Shown: positions 1-8,999, counted from the first letter of the stretch. The stretch is 64,000 nucleotides of DNA from Methylobacterium sp. J-070 (GCF_022829385.1 NZ_JAKSXX010000291.1:1-64000), one strand, 5' to 3'. Numbers and translations: made by a program. The notes: a model not told the origin generated them from the sequence alone.

Positions 1-141
1 GGCGAGCCGCTCGGCGTCTCGGCGCAGGGCAAGAAGGTCTACGTGACCGACGTGAAGGGCAACACCGCCACGGTGACGATCCCGAACGTCATGCAGTCGA
101 ACGGCGTCATCCACGTGGTCAACGGCGTGATGATGCCCTGA
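1..141 (+). CDS. Fasciclin-domain protein, C-terminal fragment
   Basis: The window opens inside a reading frame that runs from base 1 to a TGA at 139-141 (46 codons). The end reads VIPNV-like beta strands followed by 'GVIHVVNGVMMP', which matches the closing motif of fasciclin (FAS1) domains, where 'G.IHVID.VLLP' is usual. FAS1 proteins are secreted or periplasmic adhesion-type proteins. The ECF sigma/anti-sigma pair that follows on the other strand is a common partner of fasciclin genes in alphaproteobacteria, which supports the call. Only the end is visible, so signal peptide and full length are unknown. Confidence 0.7.
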   Translation, partial: GEPLGVSAQGKKVYVTDVKGNTATVTIPNVMQSNGVIHVVNGVMMP

Positions 142-154
142 TCGCGTCGCGGGG

Positions 155-188
155 GAGCGCCTGAGGCCCCGATCGGGCGCGGGCGCTC
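155..188. terminator. Hairpin between convergent genes
   Basis: GAGCGCC at 155-161 pairs with GGCGCTC at 182-188. It lies between the fasciclin gene and the convergent anti-sigma gene. There is no T tract, so this is only a weak terminator candidate. Confidence 0.3.
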
Positions 189-225
189 TCTCGCCCCGGC
201 CCGCGGCGGGACCGCGGTCCGCGTG

Positions 226-921
226 TCATTCGGCGATCAGCTTGCCGGTGTAGACCACCGGACCTGTGGGCTGGCCGGTCGGCGAGCCCCCGGGCGGCTC
301 CACCGAGACCGCGATCACTCCGTCCGGCGTCGTCTCCGCCGGAAGCCTCACGCGGCTCTGCCCGGCGTCGACGAGACCGAGCGGCTTCGGCCCCTGCGTA
401 CCGACATACCACAATTCCAGGCTCCGATCCGCGGGGGCCTCGGCGTTGACGCGCCGCACCTGCGCGATGCCGGTGCGCGTGTCCACGCGCACGATCAGCG
501 CCGGGAGCGTACCGCCGCCCTGCACCACCGCGAGATAGCGGCCGTCCGCGGGCTTCAGCGACGGTCCGACGGCCAGGAACAGCGCGAGGCCGGCGGCCAG
601 CAACCCGGCCCCGCCGGCAGCGGTCCGCCAGCGGCGGAGCTGCGCGCGAAGCGCTTCGATCTGGCGCGCATCCGCTCCCCCCGGCTTCGGCAGGGCCCGG
701 AGCAACGCCGCGCGCACGCGCGGCGGCGGCGGCTCGGCGGGAACCGCCTCCGCCAGCGGGCCCAGGCGACGCTCCCAGGCCGCGATCCGCGCCCGGGCGA
801 CCGGATCGCCGGCCGCCTCGCGCTCCACGGCCTCGCGCTCCCGCAGGTCCAGCGTCCCCAGGACGTATTCCGCCGCGCGCAGGTCGGCGTCGTCCGGGTC
901 TGGCGCGCCGGTTCCGGTCAC
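226..921 (-). CDS. Anti-sigma factor, RskA/anti-sigma-K type
   Basis: Predicted 231-residue membrane-anchored regulator of the ECF sigma factor encoded just upstream. The N-terminal third has the zinc-less anti-sigma pattern (LRAAEYVLGTLDLREREAVE), typical of RskA proteins. A single hydrophobic segment (about residues 100-118, AGLLAAGLALFLAVG) would anchor it, and the remainder is an extracytoplasmic RskA-like domain ('SLELWYVG...PKPLGLVDAG'). I chose the GTG at 919-921 because it overlaps the sigma gene's TGA as GTGA, a typical translational-coupling arrangement; a longer open frame upstream only shadows the sigma gene. By family, it holds the sigma factor inactive until an envelope signal releases it. 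Confidence 0.85.
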   Translation of the reverse strand: MTGTGAPDPDDADLRAAEYVLGTLDLREREAVEREAAGDPVARARIAAWERRLGPLAEAVPAEPPPPRVRAALLRALPKPGGADARQIEALRAQLRRWRTAAGGAGLLAAGLALFLAVGPSLKPADGRYLAVVQGGGTLPALIVRVDTRTGIAQVRRVNAEAPADRSLELWYVGTQGPKPLGLVDAGQSRVRLPAETTPDGVIAVSVEPPGGSPTGQPTGPVVYTGKLIAE

Positions 922-1535
922 GACGCGGTCTCCAGGCAGGTCTTCAGGGCGGAAAGAGCCCGGTGCAGCCAGGTCTTGATCGTGTTCACGGGCCGATCGA
1001 ACCGGAGGGCCAGCTCCTCGCGGGAGCGGCCTTCGCAATAGGCCCGCACCACGCACTCCCGGTGCAGCGGCTCGAGCCGGCCGAGGCAGGCGACGAGGGC
1101 GTCGCGGTCCAGGAACGCGGCGGCCCCGTCATGCGGATCGATCAGCCGTGCCACCCAGTCCTCGCCGCTATCCAGTTCCGGCCCCTGAACCTCGATCTTG
1201 CGGCGCACGCTGTCGATGGCGCGATTGCGTGCGATGGTGGCGAGCCAGGGCATCGGCCGGCCGGCTTCCGGCCTGTAGCCGCCCGCCGCCTGCCAGATCC
1301 GCATGTAGACGTCCTGAAGCACGTCCTCGGCCAGGGCCCGATCGCGCTGGATACGCAGGATCAGACCGTAAAGTTTCGGGCTCGTGAGATCGTAGAGCGC
1401 GGCCAGCGAGTCCGCCTCACCTCTGCCGATCCCCGCAATCAGCCGGCGCAACGCGGCGTCGTCGGCCAAGGTGGCTCCCCGTAAACACCGGGGCATCCTC
1501 CGCCGGACGCCCTCCCGAAGGCTGCTGTAGACCAT
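918..1535 (-). CDS. ECF RNA polymerase sigma factor (SigK-like)
   Basis: A 205-residue sigma-70 family ECF factor. Region 2 is seen in 'LYDLTSPKLYGLILRIQRDRALAEDVLQDVYMRIW' and the following 'MPWLATIARNRAIDSVRR'. Region 4 is the C-terminal helix-turn-helix around 'LEPLHRECVVRAYCEGRSREELALRF', ending in 'VNTIKTWLHRALSALK'. It is followed by an overlapping anti-sigma gene and, beyond that, a fasciclin gene, so an envelope-stress or oxidative regulon is a reasonable inference. An inner ATG at 1496 sits directly after a GGCGGAGG, with no spacing, and is an alternative start; the first 13 residues are therefore uncertain. Confidence 0.88.
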   Translation of the reverse strand: MVYSSLREGVRRRMPRCLRGATLADDAALRRLIAGIGRGEADSLAALYDLTSPKLYGLILRIQRDRALAEDVLQDVYMRIWQAAGGYRPEAGRPMPWLATIARNRAIDSVRRKIEVQGPELDSGEDWVARLIDPHDGAAAFLDRDALVACLGRLEPLHRECVVRAYCEGRSREELALRFDRPVNTIKTWLHRALSALKTCLETAS

Positions 1536-1712
1536 TTTCCGTGAAGGAGAGGATACCGTGCGCGCGACGGCGGCTACGGTGCGAGGATCCGGCCGTCACG
1601 CGATCGCCGCGACCCTGGCCGGGAGCCCGGACGGCGGACCGTCGCGATCCCTTCGCGCATGGATCGCGCGTTGGGGCGCCGAACACCCGATCTCGCCCCA
1701 GGGGAGGGCCCG

Positions 1713-2540
1713 TCACCCTCGGCCGAGCCGCCCCTGCCCGAGGGCCATCGCGTGCAGGGCGATCCCCGCCGCGGTGGCGACGTTGAGCGAGTCGAAGCCC
1801 GCGGCCATCGGGATGCGGACCGGCCGGGCCCGGGCGAGCGTCGCCGCGTCGAGCCCGGGCCCCTCCGTGCCGAGGAGCAGCAGCGCGCGCGCCGGCACCG
1901 GGACGGCGTCCAGGGTCTCGGCGGCCCCCGGGCTGAGCGCCAGCACGTGCAGATCCAGCGTGGCGGCGCGCGCGCACCAATCCGCCCCCGCGGGAAGCCG
2001 CGCGAAGGGCTGGATCAGCGCGGCGCCGGCCGAGACGCGGATGCTCTTCCGGTAGAGCGGGTCGCAGCTCTCCGCGTCGAGGAGCACCGCGTCGGCCCCG
2101 AAGGCGGCGGCGTTGCGGAGGGCGGCGCCGACATTGTCGTGGTTGGTCAGCCCGGCAAGACCGAGCACCAGCGCCGACGCGGGCGGCGGCGGTACGAGCG
2201 CGGCCGCGTCGGGCTCCGGGCCGCGCAGGCCGATCGCCAGCACGCCGCGGTGGATCGGGAACCCCGCGACGGCGCTCATCACGCTCTTGGCGGCCAGATA
2301 CACCGGCGGCGGCTCCCGGCAGGAGGCCAAGGCCCCGGCGAGCCCCGGCCAGCGCTCCGGCGCGAGCAGGATCGATTCGGCGCGGAAGCGGCTGCGGCGG
2401 CCGAGCAGCAGCCGCAGGGTCACCTCGCCCTCGGCGACGAAGCGGCCGGCGCGGCCGACGAGGTCGCGCTCGCGCATCCGCGTGTAGGGGTCGAGGCGGG
2501 GATCGTCCGGGTCGGTGACCGTCTCCGGAACCGGACCCAC
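1713..2540 (-). CDS. TrmH/SpoU-family RNA 2'-O-methyltransferase
   Basis: A 275-residue SPOUT-class enzyme that should methylate a ribose in tRNA or rRNA using SAM. The three knot motifs are visible: 'LTNHDNVGAALRNAAAFGADAVLLD' (motif 1 with the conserved N and R), 'LLLLGTEGPGLD' (motif 2) and 'RIPMAAGFDSLNVATAAGIAL' (motif 3). The N-terminal part (about residues 10-90) resembles the substrate-binding domain of SpoU proteins. The start is taken as the GTG at 2538-2540, two bases after the MaoC gene stop and preceded by an AGGG; a longer upstream frame would run through the MaoC gene. The exact target nucleotide cannot be told from sequence. Confidence 0.87.
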   Translation of the reverse strand: MGPVPETVTDPDDPRLDPYTRMRERDLVGRAGRFVAEGEVTLRLLLGRRSRFRAESILLAPERWPGLAGALASCREPPPVYLAAKSVMSAVAGFPIHRGVLAIGLRGPEPDAAALVPPPPASALVLGLAGLTNHDNVGAALRNAAAFGADAVLLDAESCDPLYRKSIRVSAGAALIQPFARLPAGADWCARAATLDLHVLALSPGAAETLDAVPVPARALLLLGTEGPGLDAATLARARPVRIPMAAGFDSLNVATAAGIALHAMALGQGRLGRG

Positions 2541-2542
2541 GT

Positions 2543-3016
2543 TCAGCCCTGCGACCGCTCGGTGCGGCCGGCGAGGGGGTCGGCCTCGGCCTTGGTCGGC
2601 ACCTTCACCAGCGCCTCGCCGTCGAGCACGGTCTCGCCCGCCACCGAGCATTGGCAGGCGAGACGCGCGCGCCGCCGCTCGGGCATCAGCTCGGCGACCG
2701 TGACGGTCACCTCGACGACGTCGCCGATCCGCACCGGAGCGCGGAAGTTGAGGGTCTGCGAGATGTAGACCGCGCCCGGCCCCGGCAGGCGCGTGCCGAG
2801 CACCGCCGAGATCAGCCCGGCCGTGTACAGGCCGTGGGCGATGCGGGTGCCGAACGGCGTGCGCGCGGCGAAGTGTTCGGACAGGTGGATCGGGTTGCGG
2901 TCGCCGGTGATCTCGGCGAACCCCACCACGTCCGAGGAGGCGATGGTCTTCGACAGCGTCTCCGACAGTCCGACTTCGAGATCCTCGAAATAGAGCACGC
3001 GCAGTTCGGGCAGCAT
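2543..3016 (-). CDS. MaoC-like (R)-specific enoyl-CoA hydratase
   Basis: A 157-residue hot-dog fold protein. The hydratase-2 signature is intact: 'DRNPIHLSEHFAARTPFGTRIAHGLYTAGLIS' contains the catalytic Asp and His. Family members hydrate trans-2-enoyl-CoA to (R)-3-hydroxyacyl-CoA, linking beta-oxidation to polyhydroxyalkanoate synthesis (PhaJ role); a PHA synthase gene lies 34 kb away in this window. The start ATG at 3014-3016 was preferred because the hot-dog fold begins immediately after it. It is two bases upstream of the RNA methyltransferase gene and likely co-transcribed. A PhaJ function is inference; other MaoC substrates are possible. Confidence 0.85.
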   Translation of the reverse strand: MLPELRVLYFEDLEVGLSETLSKTIASSDVVGFAEITGDRNPIHLSEHFAARTPFGTRIAHGLYTAGLISAVLGTRLPGPGAVYISQTLNFRAPVRIGDVVEVTVTVAELMPERRRARLACQCSVAGETVLDGEALVKVPTKAEADPLAGRTERSQG

Positions 3017-3204
3017 GGCTCGGCAGACCTCCGCTTCCGGCCGGTCTCTCGTCTCGCGCGGCCGGCTCCGGACATCGCCTCGCACGATCGCGGCGCCGAA
3101 TCCACCCGGACGAAGGCGGAAGAGGCTCGAACTTTCTTGAGGCGCGGACAGGGTTTTCTCAACGGCCCTCGACTCGCGTGCCGCTCTCGGCGAAGACGCG
3201 CCCC

Positions 3205-3810
3205 GTGACCGACACCGACATTCCCCGGCCCGCGCCGCCCGCCCTCCGTCCGATCGTCGCCCGGGTGGCGGCGCTGAACCTCGGCTATTTCGGCATCGAG
3301 ATCGCCGTGGCCCTCGCCATCGGCTCGGTGGCGCTCATCGCCGACAGCCTCGATTTCCTGGAGGACGCGGCGATCAACCTGCTGATCTTCGCCGGCCTCG
3401 GCTGGAGCGCGCGCAACCGCGCCCGGCTGGGCACCGCCATGGCGGGCATCCTGCTCCTGCCGGCCCTGGCGGGCGCCTACGCGGCCTACGGGAAGGTGGC
3501 GGATTTCACCGCCCCGGCGGCCCTGCCGCTGACCCTCGCGGGGATCGGGGCGCTCGCGGTGAACCTCACCTGCGCGCTGATGCTCGCCCGGCACCGCACG
3601 GGCGCGGGCAGCCTGACCCGGGCCGCCTACCTCTCGGCGCGCAACGACGCCTTCGCCAACCTCGCGATCATCGCGGCCGGCCTCGTGACGGCGCTCCATG
3701 CCTCGCCCTGGCCGGACCTCGTCGTGGCGGCCGGGATCGCCATCCTCAACGCCGATTCCGCCGCCGACATCCTCCGGGCCGCCGCGGCCGAGCGCCGGGC
3801 GGCGCGGTAG
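3205..3810 (+). CDS. Small cation-efflux (CDF-like) membrane protein
   Basis: About 201 residues, mostly hydrophobic with five or six predicted membrane spans. 'IGSVALIADSLDFLEDAAINLL' corresponds to the metal-binding helix of cation diffusion facilitators (A-D-S-x-x-x-x-x-D), and 'LSARNDAFANLAIIAAG' to the second site. The usual His in the first motif is replaced by Asp, and the cytoplasmic C-terminal domain is missing, so the metal specificity may differ from Zn2+. The start is uncertain: GTG at 3205 or an upstream GTG at 3178; neither has a clear ribosome site. It ends nine bases before the phosphoesterase gene, so the two probably form an operon. Confidence 0.75.
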   Translation: MTDTDIPRPAPPALRPIVARVAALNLGYFGIEIAVALAIGSVALIADSLDFLEDAAINLLIFAGLGWSARNRARLGTAMAGILLLPALAGAYAAYGKVADFTAPAALPLTLAGIGALAVNLTCALMLARHRTGAGSLTRAAYLSARNDAFANLAIIAAGLVTALHASPWPDLVVAAGIAILNADSAADILRAAAAERRAAR

Positions 3811-3818
3811 CCTCTCCC

Positions 3819-4670
3819 ATGCGCATCTTCCCCATCTCGGACCTGCACCTGGAGCGGCGGCAGCTCGACCGGATCGCGCCGCCGACGGAGGCGTTCGACC
3901 TCCTCGCGTGCCCGGGGGACCTCCACGAGGGGCATCCGGAGCGCGGGCTGGCGGCCCTGCTGCAGCTCGCGCAGGGTCGGCCCATCGTGCTGGTGCCGGG
4001 CAATCACGAGCGCTACGCCCCGACCGGCGACTCGCGCACCGCGCCGGCGCTGCTGGCCGCGCTGGAGGCGGAGGTTGCGCGGCTGAACCGGGTGGGCGCC
4101 CGGATCCACCTGCTCCAGCGGGCACAGGGCTGCATCATCGACGGCGTCCGCTTCCTCGGCACCACCCTGTGGAGCGACTGGAGCCTCGCCGGCCGCTGGC
4201 TCGCCCCCGACACCCCCGACCGGCCGGACGATCCCGTGGCCTACGCGGCCGCCCGCATGACCGACCCGGTGACGGGCTCGCGGGAATACCGCGGGTCGAT
4301 CCGCAAGGGCGACGGCACCCCGTGGCAGCCCGCGGACGCGATGGCGGAGCACCGCGCCGAGCGGGCGGCGCTGCACGCCGCGCTCCGGATCCTCCATGAC
4401 GGTCCGACCGTGGTGGTGACCCATCATCCGGCGAGCCCGCTGGCGGCGGACCGGTTCCGGACAGCCCCCGGGGTGCCGTGGTGGGTGCCGGCCTTCTACG
4501 CCTCCACGGCCCTCGACGATCTCGCCGATCCCGAGCGGCCGGATCTGTGGATCTCCGGCCATTTCCACGCGGGCCACGACCTGCGGATCGGGCGCTGCCG
4601 GTGGGTCTCCAACCCGGTCGAGGGGACGACCTATCGGAGCGATGTCGTGCTGGAGGTCGCGGGTGCCTGA
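3819..4670 (+). CDS. Calcineurin-like metallophosphoesterase
   Basis: A 283-residue cytoplasmic enzyme with the metal-binding motifs of the family in order: 'SDLHLE' at residues 7-12, 'PGDLHEG' near 32-38, 'PGNHERY' near 61-67, 'VVTHHP' near 197-202 and 'ISGHFHAGHD' near 246-255. These bind a dinuclear metal centre for phosphoester hydrolysis. Many bacterial members of this subgroup are of unknown substrate; no nearby gene points to one. It follows the cation-transporter gene with an eight-base gap, and a metal-homeostasis link is only a guess. Confidence 0.85.
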   Translation: MRIFPISDLHLERRQLDRIAPPTEAFDLLACPGDLHEGHPERGLAALLQLAQGRPIVLVPGNHERYAPTGDSRTAPALLAALEAEVARLNRVGARIHLLQRAQGCIIDGVRFLGTTLWSDWSLAGRWLAPDTPDRPDDPVAYAAARMTDPVTGSREYRGSIRKGDGTPWQPADAMAEHRAERAALHAALRILHDGPTVVVTHHPASPLAADRFRTAPGVPWWVPAFYASTALDDLADPERPDLWISGHFHAGHDLRIGRCRWVSNPVEGTTYRSDVVLEVAGA

Positions 4671-4711
4671 TCGACGGCCCCGCGCGGCCGATCGCCCGAA
4701 CCGGTCCGGAC

Positions 4712-6187
4712 CTAACCCTCCGGCAGCACGATCCGGAAGCGGGCCCCGGCTTCGCCGTCATCGAGCGCCAGCGTGCCGCCGTTGATCCCGATCAGCTCGG
4801 CCGCGATCGGCAGGCCAAGACCGGTTCCGCCGGAGCGCATGGAGCCCTGGAACGGCGCGAACAGGTTCTCCCGGGCCCGCGCGGGCAGGCCGGGCCCATT
4901 GTCGGCGACCAGGATGGTGACGCGGCCGGGCTCGTCGCGGGTGGCCGCGACCCGCACCGCCGCGTCCGCGACCTTCGCGCCGTCCAGCGCCTGCACGGCG
5001 TTGCGGACGAGGTTGGCCAGTGCCCGGCCGAGCTGCTCCGGGTCGGCCTGGACGCAGAGGTCGGCCGCCGCCACCTGCACGGCGACCGGGTGGGCGGCCA
5101 GCGCGGCGAGATCCGGAAGCTCGGCGAAGATCGGTGCCAGCGGCGTGCGGACGAGCCGCGGCTCCCGCTCGGACACGCGCCCATAGGCGAGCGTCGCCTC
5201 GCAGAAGCGGATCGCCCGGGCGAGCGTGCCCACGAGGCGGGGCGCCACGCGCTGCACGGTCGGGTCGGCGGTCCCCTCCAGGCGGTCGCCCAGGAGTTGC
5301 GCGCCGGTGAGCAGGTTGCGCAGCTCGTGGCTGATCTTGCTTACCGCCAACCCCAGTTCGGCCAGCCGCCGCTTCTGGCGGAGCTGGTCGGCGAGGCTGC
5401 GCTGCATCCGCCCCAGCGCCCGCTCGGCCTGGCCGATCTCGTCGTTGCGGCGGGACGGGGCGATGATCCGGCCTGCATCCTCCGGGTCGTCCGCGAAGGC
5501 CGTGATGCTCGTGGCGAGCCGCCGCACCGGCCGCACGATCAGCACCTGCAGCACCACGAAGACGAGGCCCGCCGCCGCTGCGGCGATGATCAGCGAGGAG
5601 ATCAGCAGCCGCAGCGCGTAATCGATCATCGCGGTGCGCAGCGGCGCCTCGTCCAGGAGGATCTCGACCCGCTCGAAGCCGATCCCGCCCTCGCCGACCA
5701 CGCGGATCGGCTCCCGCACGGGGGCGACCAGGGTGCGCCACGCGCCCCGGATCGCCGACAGCGCCGTGACGTCGCGCAGGTCGACGGTGTCGGCGACCTG
5801 CTCGGGCATCGGCTCGAGCGCCAGCAGGCGCTGGGCGCCGCCGCCGCGGACCGCGATGGCCCGGGCGTTGACGCCCGCCAGCAACCGGCTCTCCAGGGCC
5901 TCCGAGACCGGCTCGCCCGTCCGCCCGTCGAGGACCAGGGCGGCCACCTGGGCGGCCGCCAGGCGGTCGGACATCCACTCGATCCGGTAATTGGCCACCG
6001 CCGGCACGTAGGTCAGCACCTCGGCCACCACCACGAAGGCGACGGTGACGAGGAACAGCCGGCCGGACAGGCCGAGGCGCGCCACGCGGCGCTCGGGCGC
6101 TTCCCGGGCAGGCGCGGCTGCCAGGGCCGCCGGTGCCGCTGCCGTCTCGGTTTTGGCCGGTACGCCGGTCACGCTTCGCGCGGTCAT
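4712..6187 (-). CDS. Membrane sensor histidine kinase
   Basis: A 491-residue kinase. Two membrane spans (about residues 42-62 and 193-217) flank a periplasmic sensor domain of about 130 residues. A HAMP linker ('LIVRPVRRLATSITAFADDPEDAGRI') follows. The H box is 'SKISHELRNLL' with the phospho-acceptor His near residue 287. The catalytic domain has the N box 'LANLVRNAVQAL', G1 'VADNGPGLP' and G2 'GGTGLGLPIA'. No response regulator is adjacent, so it is an orphan kinase here. The inner ATG at 6185-6187 was chosen; the frame stays open to 6307 but that extension runs through an AT-richer, promoter-like stretch (6240-6330). It lies between unlinked genes, so its signal is unknown. Confidence 0.88.
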   Translation of the reverse strand: MTARSVTGVPAKTETAAAPAALAAAPAREAPERRVARLGLSGRLFLVTVAFVVVAEVLTYVPAVANYRIEWMSDRLAAAQVAALVLDGRTGEPVSEALESRLLAGVNARAIAVRGGGAQRLLALEPMPEQVADTVDLRDVTALSAIRGAWRTLVAPVREPIRVVGEGGIGFERVEILLDEAPLRTAMIDYALRLLISSLIIAAAAAGLVFVVLQVLIVRPVRRLATSITAFADDPEDAGRIIAPSRRNDEIGQAERALGRMQRSLADQLRQKRRLAELGLAVSKISHELRNLLTGAQLLGDRLEGTADPTVQRVAPRLVGTLARAIRFCEATLAYGRVSEREPRLVRTPLAPIFAELPDLAALAAHPVAVQVAAADLCVQADPEQLGRALANLVRNAVQALDGAKVADAAVRVAATRDEPGRVTILVADNGPGLPARARENLFAPFQGSMRSGGTGLGLPIAAELIGINGGTLALDDGEAGARFRIVLPEG

Positions 6188-6377
6188 CGCGGATGCAGAT
6201 CGGCGGCGTGGGGTTGGTCGATGCTCGAGCCGGGTCCGGCCTTCGCGGGAGACATGTTCACAAGCCCATATTCTCAGACCGGAATACAAGACCCCGGCGT
6301 TGAACACTACACGATATCCGGGCCGCTGCAGTTGGCCGAGGTCTGAAACACGGTGGGACTTCCTCGGCGCGCTCGCC

Positions 6378-7169
6378 TCAGCGGCGCCGCGCGCGCCGGC
6401 TCAGGAACAGGCCCGTGAGGGCGAAGACGGCCAGCATCGCGAGGCCCGCCACCATCTTCGGGGTCACGAGGGCCCGCAGCGCGAGGGCGTTCTCGCAACC
6501 GCCTTCGCCGGCGGCCAGGCAGGCTGCCCGGGCGGTTTCGTGGGCGGCCACCACGTCCTCGATCCCCGCCCCCGTGGTGGCGTATACGAACGCGCCCGGC
6601 AGGAGCCCCAGGAAGGTCGCGGGCACGAAGACCCGCATCTTCACCCCGAAGGCGGCCGGCGCGATGTTGGTCACCCAGAAGGGAAACAGCGGCAGGAGCC
6701 GCAGGACCGCGATGTAGCCGAACGCGTCCCGCCGGAAGCCCTCGGCCAAGCCCGCGAGGCGCGTGCCGCCCATCCGCTTCAGCAGCTCGACCCCGGGACC
6801 GCGGCCGATGGCGAACACGATCGCCGCGCCCGTGGTGGCGGCGCAGACCGCGGTGAGCGCCCCCGGCACGATCCCGAAGAGGAAGCCGCAGATCATCGTC
6901 AGGATCAGCGTGGCCGGGACCGACACCACCACGGCCGCGACGTACAGGCAGTAGGCCGAAACCAGCGCCTGCCCGTAGCCGGCCTCGACGAAGCCGCGCA
7001 GCCAGACCCGCGAGGCGAGCAGCCGGTCGAGGCTGAGGAGCTGCGCGGCCCCCGAGACGAGCACGACCGCCGACACGGAGAGGAGCAGCACCAGCGGCAG
7101 CCAGCGCCGCAGCCGCGTCCAGCGTCCCTCGCGCCGCTCGGCGAGGGGGGCGAGGTCGGATTCGCTCAC
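6378..7169 (-). CDS. TVP38/TMEM64 (VTT-domain) membrane protein
   Basis: A 263-residue integral membrane protein of the DedA-related VTT family. The conserved core is seen in 'LTMICGFLFGIVPGALTAVCAATTGAAIVFAIGR' and in 'AFGYIAVLRLLPLFPFWVTNIAPAAFGVKMRVFVPATFLGLLPGAFVYA', with the F-P and G-x-x-P-G motifs of the family. Family members are implicated in lipid scrambling or undecaprenyl-phosphate/phospholipid recycling. Its start codon overlaps the stop of the PmtA-like methyltransferase (ATGA), so both should be co-translated; pairing with a phospholipid methyltransferase supports a membrane-lipid role, which is inference. Confidence 0.83.
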   Translation of the reverse strand: MSESDLAPLAERREGRWTRLRRWLPLVLLLSVSAVVLVSGAAQLLSLDRLLASRVWLRGFVEAGYGQALVSAYCLYVAAVVVSVPATLILTMICGFLFGIVPGALTAVCAATTGAAIVFAIGRGPGVELLKRMGGTRLAGLAEGFRRDAFGYIAVLRLLPLFPFWVTNIAPAAFGVKMRVFVPATFLGLLPGAFVYATTGAGIEDVVAAHETARAACLAAGEGGCENALALRALVTPKMVAGLAMLAVFALTGLFLSRRARRR

Positions 7170-7819
7170 CCGGGCTTGCGCATCCGCAGGATCTTGAAGA
7201 ACCCGCCCGGGAAGGTCGGCTTGAGCCCCACGACCTCGACGCCGTTGCGCCGCGCCCAGGCCTCGATCCGGGTCGCCTTGAAGTCCGACGACCAGCCGAT
7301 CTTGGTGCAGAGCGGCGCCACGATCTCCTCGACCCGGGCGACGGGGCCCTCGCTCTGGCCGAAATGGTTGGCCAGGACGATGCCGCCACCCGGGCGGACG
7401 ACCCGGAGGAACTCGGACATCGCGGCCTCGGGGTCGGGCACCAGGGTGATCAGGAACTGCGCCACCACGGCGTCGAAGCTCGCGTCGGCGTAGCCCAGGT
7501 GGCAGACATCCATCACCTGCAGGCCCTTCACGTGCGACAGGTTCCGGCGCCGGACCTTCGCGCGGGCGCGCCGCAGCATGTCCTCGGAGAGGTCGACGCC
7601 GCAGACGAAGCTCGCCTTCGGGTAGTAGCCCAGCGCCAGCCCGGTGCCGACGCCGGCCTCGAGGATGCGCGGCCCGTGCTCGGCCGCCGCCTCGACGGCG
7701 GCGCGGGCGGCGGGCTCGGTGAGCTTGTCGTAGACCACGTCGTAGACGGGTGCCCAGCGGGCATAGGCCTTGCGCATCAGGGCCGTGCTCGGCCCGGCCA
7801 TCTGCGGCTCGCTCAGCAT
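7166..7819 (-). CDS. pmtA: PmtA-like phospholipid N-methyltransferase
   Basis: A 217-residue class I SAM-dependent methyltransferase. 'ILEAGVGTGLALGYYP' is the SAM-binding glycine-rich loop, 'VCGVDLSEDML' the acidic loop and 'FDAVVAQFLITLVPDPEAAMSEFLRVVRPGG' motifs II-III. The opening 'MRKAYARWAPVYDVVYD' is the pattern seen in Rhodobacter-type phosphatidylethanolamine N-methyltransferases, which make phosphatidylcholine. I chose the ATG at 7817-7819 because the upstream extension overlaps mnmA out of frame. It overlaps the following VTT gene by four bases. The assignment to PmtA is by motif resemblance; a different small-molecule methyltransferase cannot be excluded. Confidence 0.75.
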   Translation of the reverse strand: MLSEPQMAGPSTALMRKAYARWAPVYDVVYDKLTEPAARAAVEAAAEHGPRILEAGVGTGLALGYYPKASFVCGVDLSEDMLRRARAKVRRRNLSHVKGLQVMDVCHLGYADASFDAVVAQFLITLVPDPEAAMSEFLRVVRPGGGIVLANHFGQSEGPVARVEEIVAPLCTKIGWSSDFKATRIEAWARRNGVEVVGLKPTFPGGFFKILRMRKPG

Positions 7820-7844
7820 CGTTCGGAATATCCAGAGGTTGAGA

Positions 7845-8999
7845 TCAGGCGGCCTCGCGGGGCCGGGCCGACAACGCATCGACGCGCCGGATGGTGCCGC
7901 CGCCGAGGACCCGGGCCCGGGGGCCGTCATCCGCGTAGATCGCGCAGGCCTGGCCCGGCGAGACGCCGTCCTCGGGCTCGGCGAGCACGATCTCGGCCGC
8001 GCCGTCCGGCCCGACCGTGAGCGTCGCCGGGCGCGGCGGACGGGTCGAGCGCACGCGCACCGCCACGGCCAGGTCGCGCACGGCCTCGGGCGGGCCCTCG
8101 CCGAGCCAGTTCAGGTCCGAGAGGCGGATCCGGGTCGTCGCCAGGGCGGTGCGCGGGCCGACCACCACGCGGGCGGTGTCGGGTTCCAGGCGGACCACGT
8201 AGAGCGGCTCGGGCCCCGACAGGCCGAGACCCCGGCGCTGGCCCACCGTATAGTGCACGATGCCGTCGTGCCGCCCGAGGACGTGGCCCCCGAGATCGAC
8301 GATCTCCCCCGGGCGGGCCGCGTCCGGGCGCAGGCGGGCGATCACGTCGCTGTAGCGGCCCTGCGGCACGAAGCAGATGTCCTGGCTGTCGGGCTTCTCG
8401 GCGAGCGACAGTCCGAGATCCTTCGCGAGCGCGCGGGTCTCGACCTTGGTCATCTCGCCCAGCGGAAAGCGCAGGAAGTCGAGCTGCGCCGCCGTGGTCG
8501 CATACAGGAAATAGCTCTGGTCCCGGGCCGGATCGCTGGCGCGGTGGAGCGCCCGGCCGCCGCCCGGCAGCGCCCGGCTCGCCACGTAATGCCCGGTGGC
8601 CAGCGCGTCGGCGTCCAGGTCCCGGGCGAGGCCCAGAAGGTCGCGGAACTTCACCGTGCGATTGCACTCGACGCAGGGGATCGGCGTCTCGCCGGCAAGG
8701 TAGCTCTCGGCGAACTTCTCGATGACCGCGTCGCGGAACCGGTCCTCGTAGTCGAGGACGTAGTGGGGAATGCCGAGATGCTCCGCCGCCGCCCGGGCGT
8801 CGTGGATGTCCTGGCCGGCGCAGCAGGCGCCCTTGCGGTGGCTCGCCGCGCCGTGGTCGTAGAGCTGGAGCGTGACGCCGACCACGTCGAAGCCCTGCCG
8901 CTTCAGCAGGCCCGCCACCACGGAAGAATCGACGCCGCCCGACATGGCGACGACGACGCGCGTCTCGTGGGGAGCTTTGGGGAGATCGAGGGCGTTCAT
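7845..8999 (-). CDS. mnmA: tRNA-specific 2-thiouridylase MnmA
   Basis: A 384-residue cytoplasmic enzyme that thiolates U34 of tRNA for Lys, Glu and Gln. The ATP pyrophosphatase P-loop '[18 protein letters not shown]' is at residues 15-32. The first catalytic Cys is in 'PIPCVECNR' (about residue 108) and the second in '[10 protein letters not shown]' (about 205), both required for persulfide transfer. The C-terminal beta-barrel 'GQRRGLGL...LYVV' is present. Length matches the family. The start at 8997-8999 precedes the P-loop by the usual 15-20 residues. It is divergent from fliK and probably heads the operon with the methyltransferase and VTT genes. Confidence 0.95.
   Translation of the reverse strand: MNALDLPKAPHETRVVVAMSGGVDSSVVAGLLKRQGFDVVGVTLQLYDHGAASHRKGACCAGQDIHDARAAAEHLGIPHYVLDYEDRFRDAVIEKFAESYLAGETPIPCVECNRTVKFRDLLGLARDLDADALATGHYVASRALPGGGRALHRASDPARDQSYFLYATTAAQLDFLRFPLGEMTKVETRALAKDLGLSLAEKPDSQDICFVPQGRYSDVIARLRPDAARPGEIVDLGGHVLGRHDGIVHYTVGQRRGLGLSGPEPLYVVRLEPDTARVVVGPRTALATTRIRLSDLNWLGEGPPEAVRDLAVAVRVRSTRPPRPATLTVGPDGAAEIVLAEPEDGVSPGQACAIYADDGPRARVLGGGTIRRVDALSARPREAA

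Noticed and set aside
7820-7930. N-terminal extension of the PmtA-like gene
   Set aside because: The extension overlaps mnmA in another frame and is not SAM-methyltransferase-like; ATG 7819 matches the family start.
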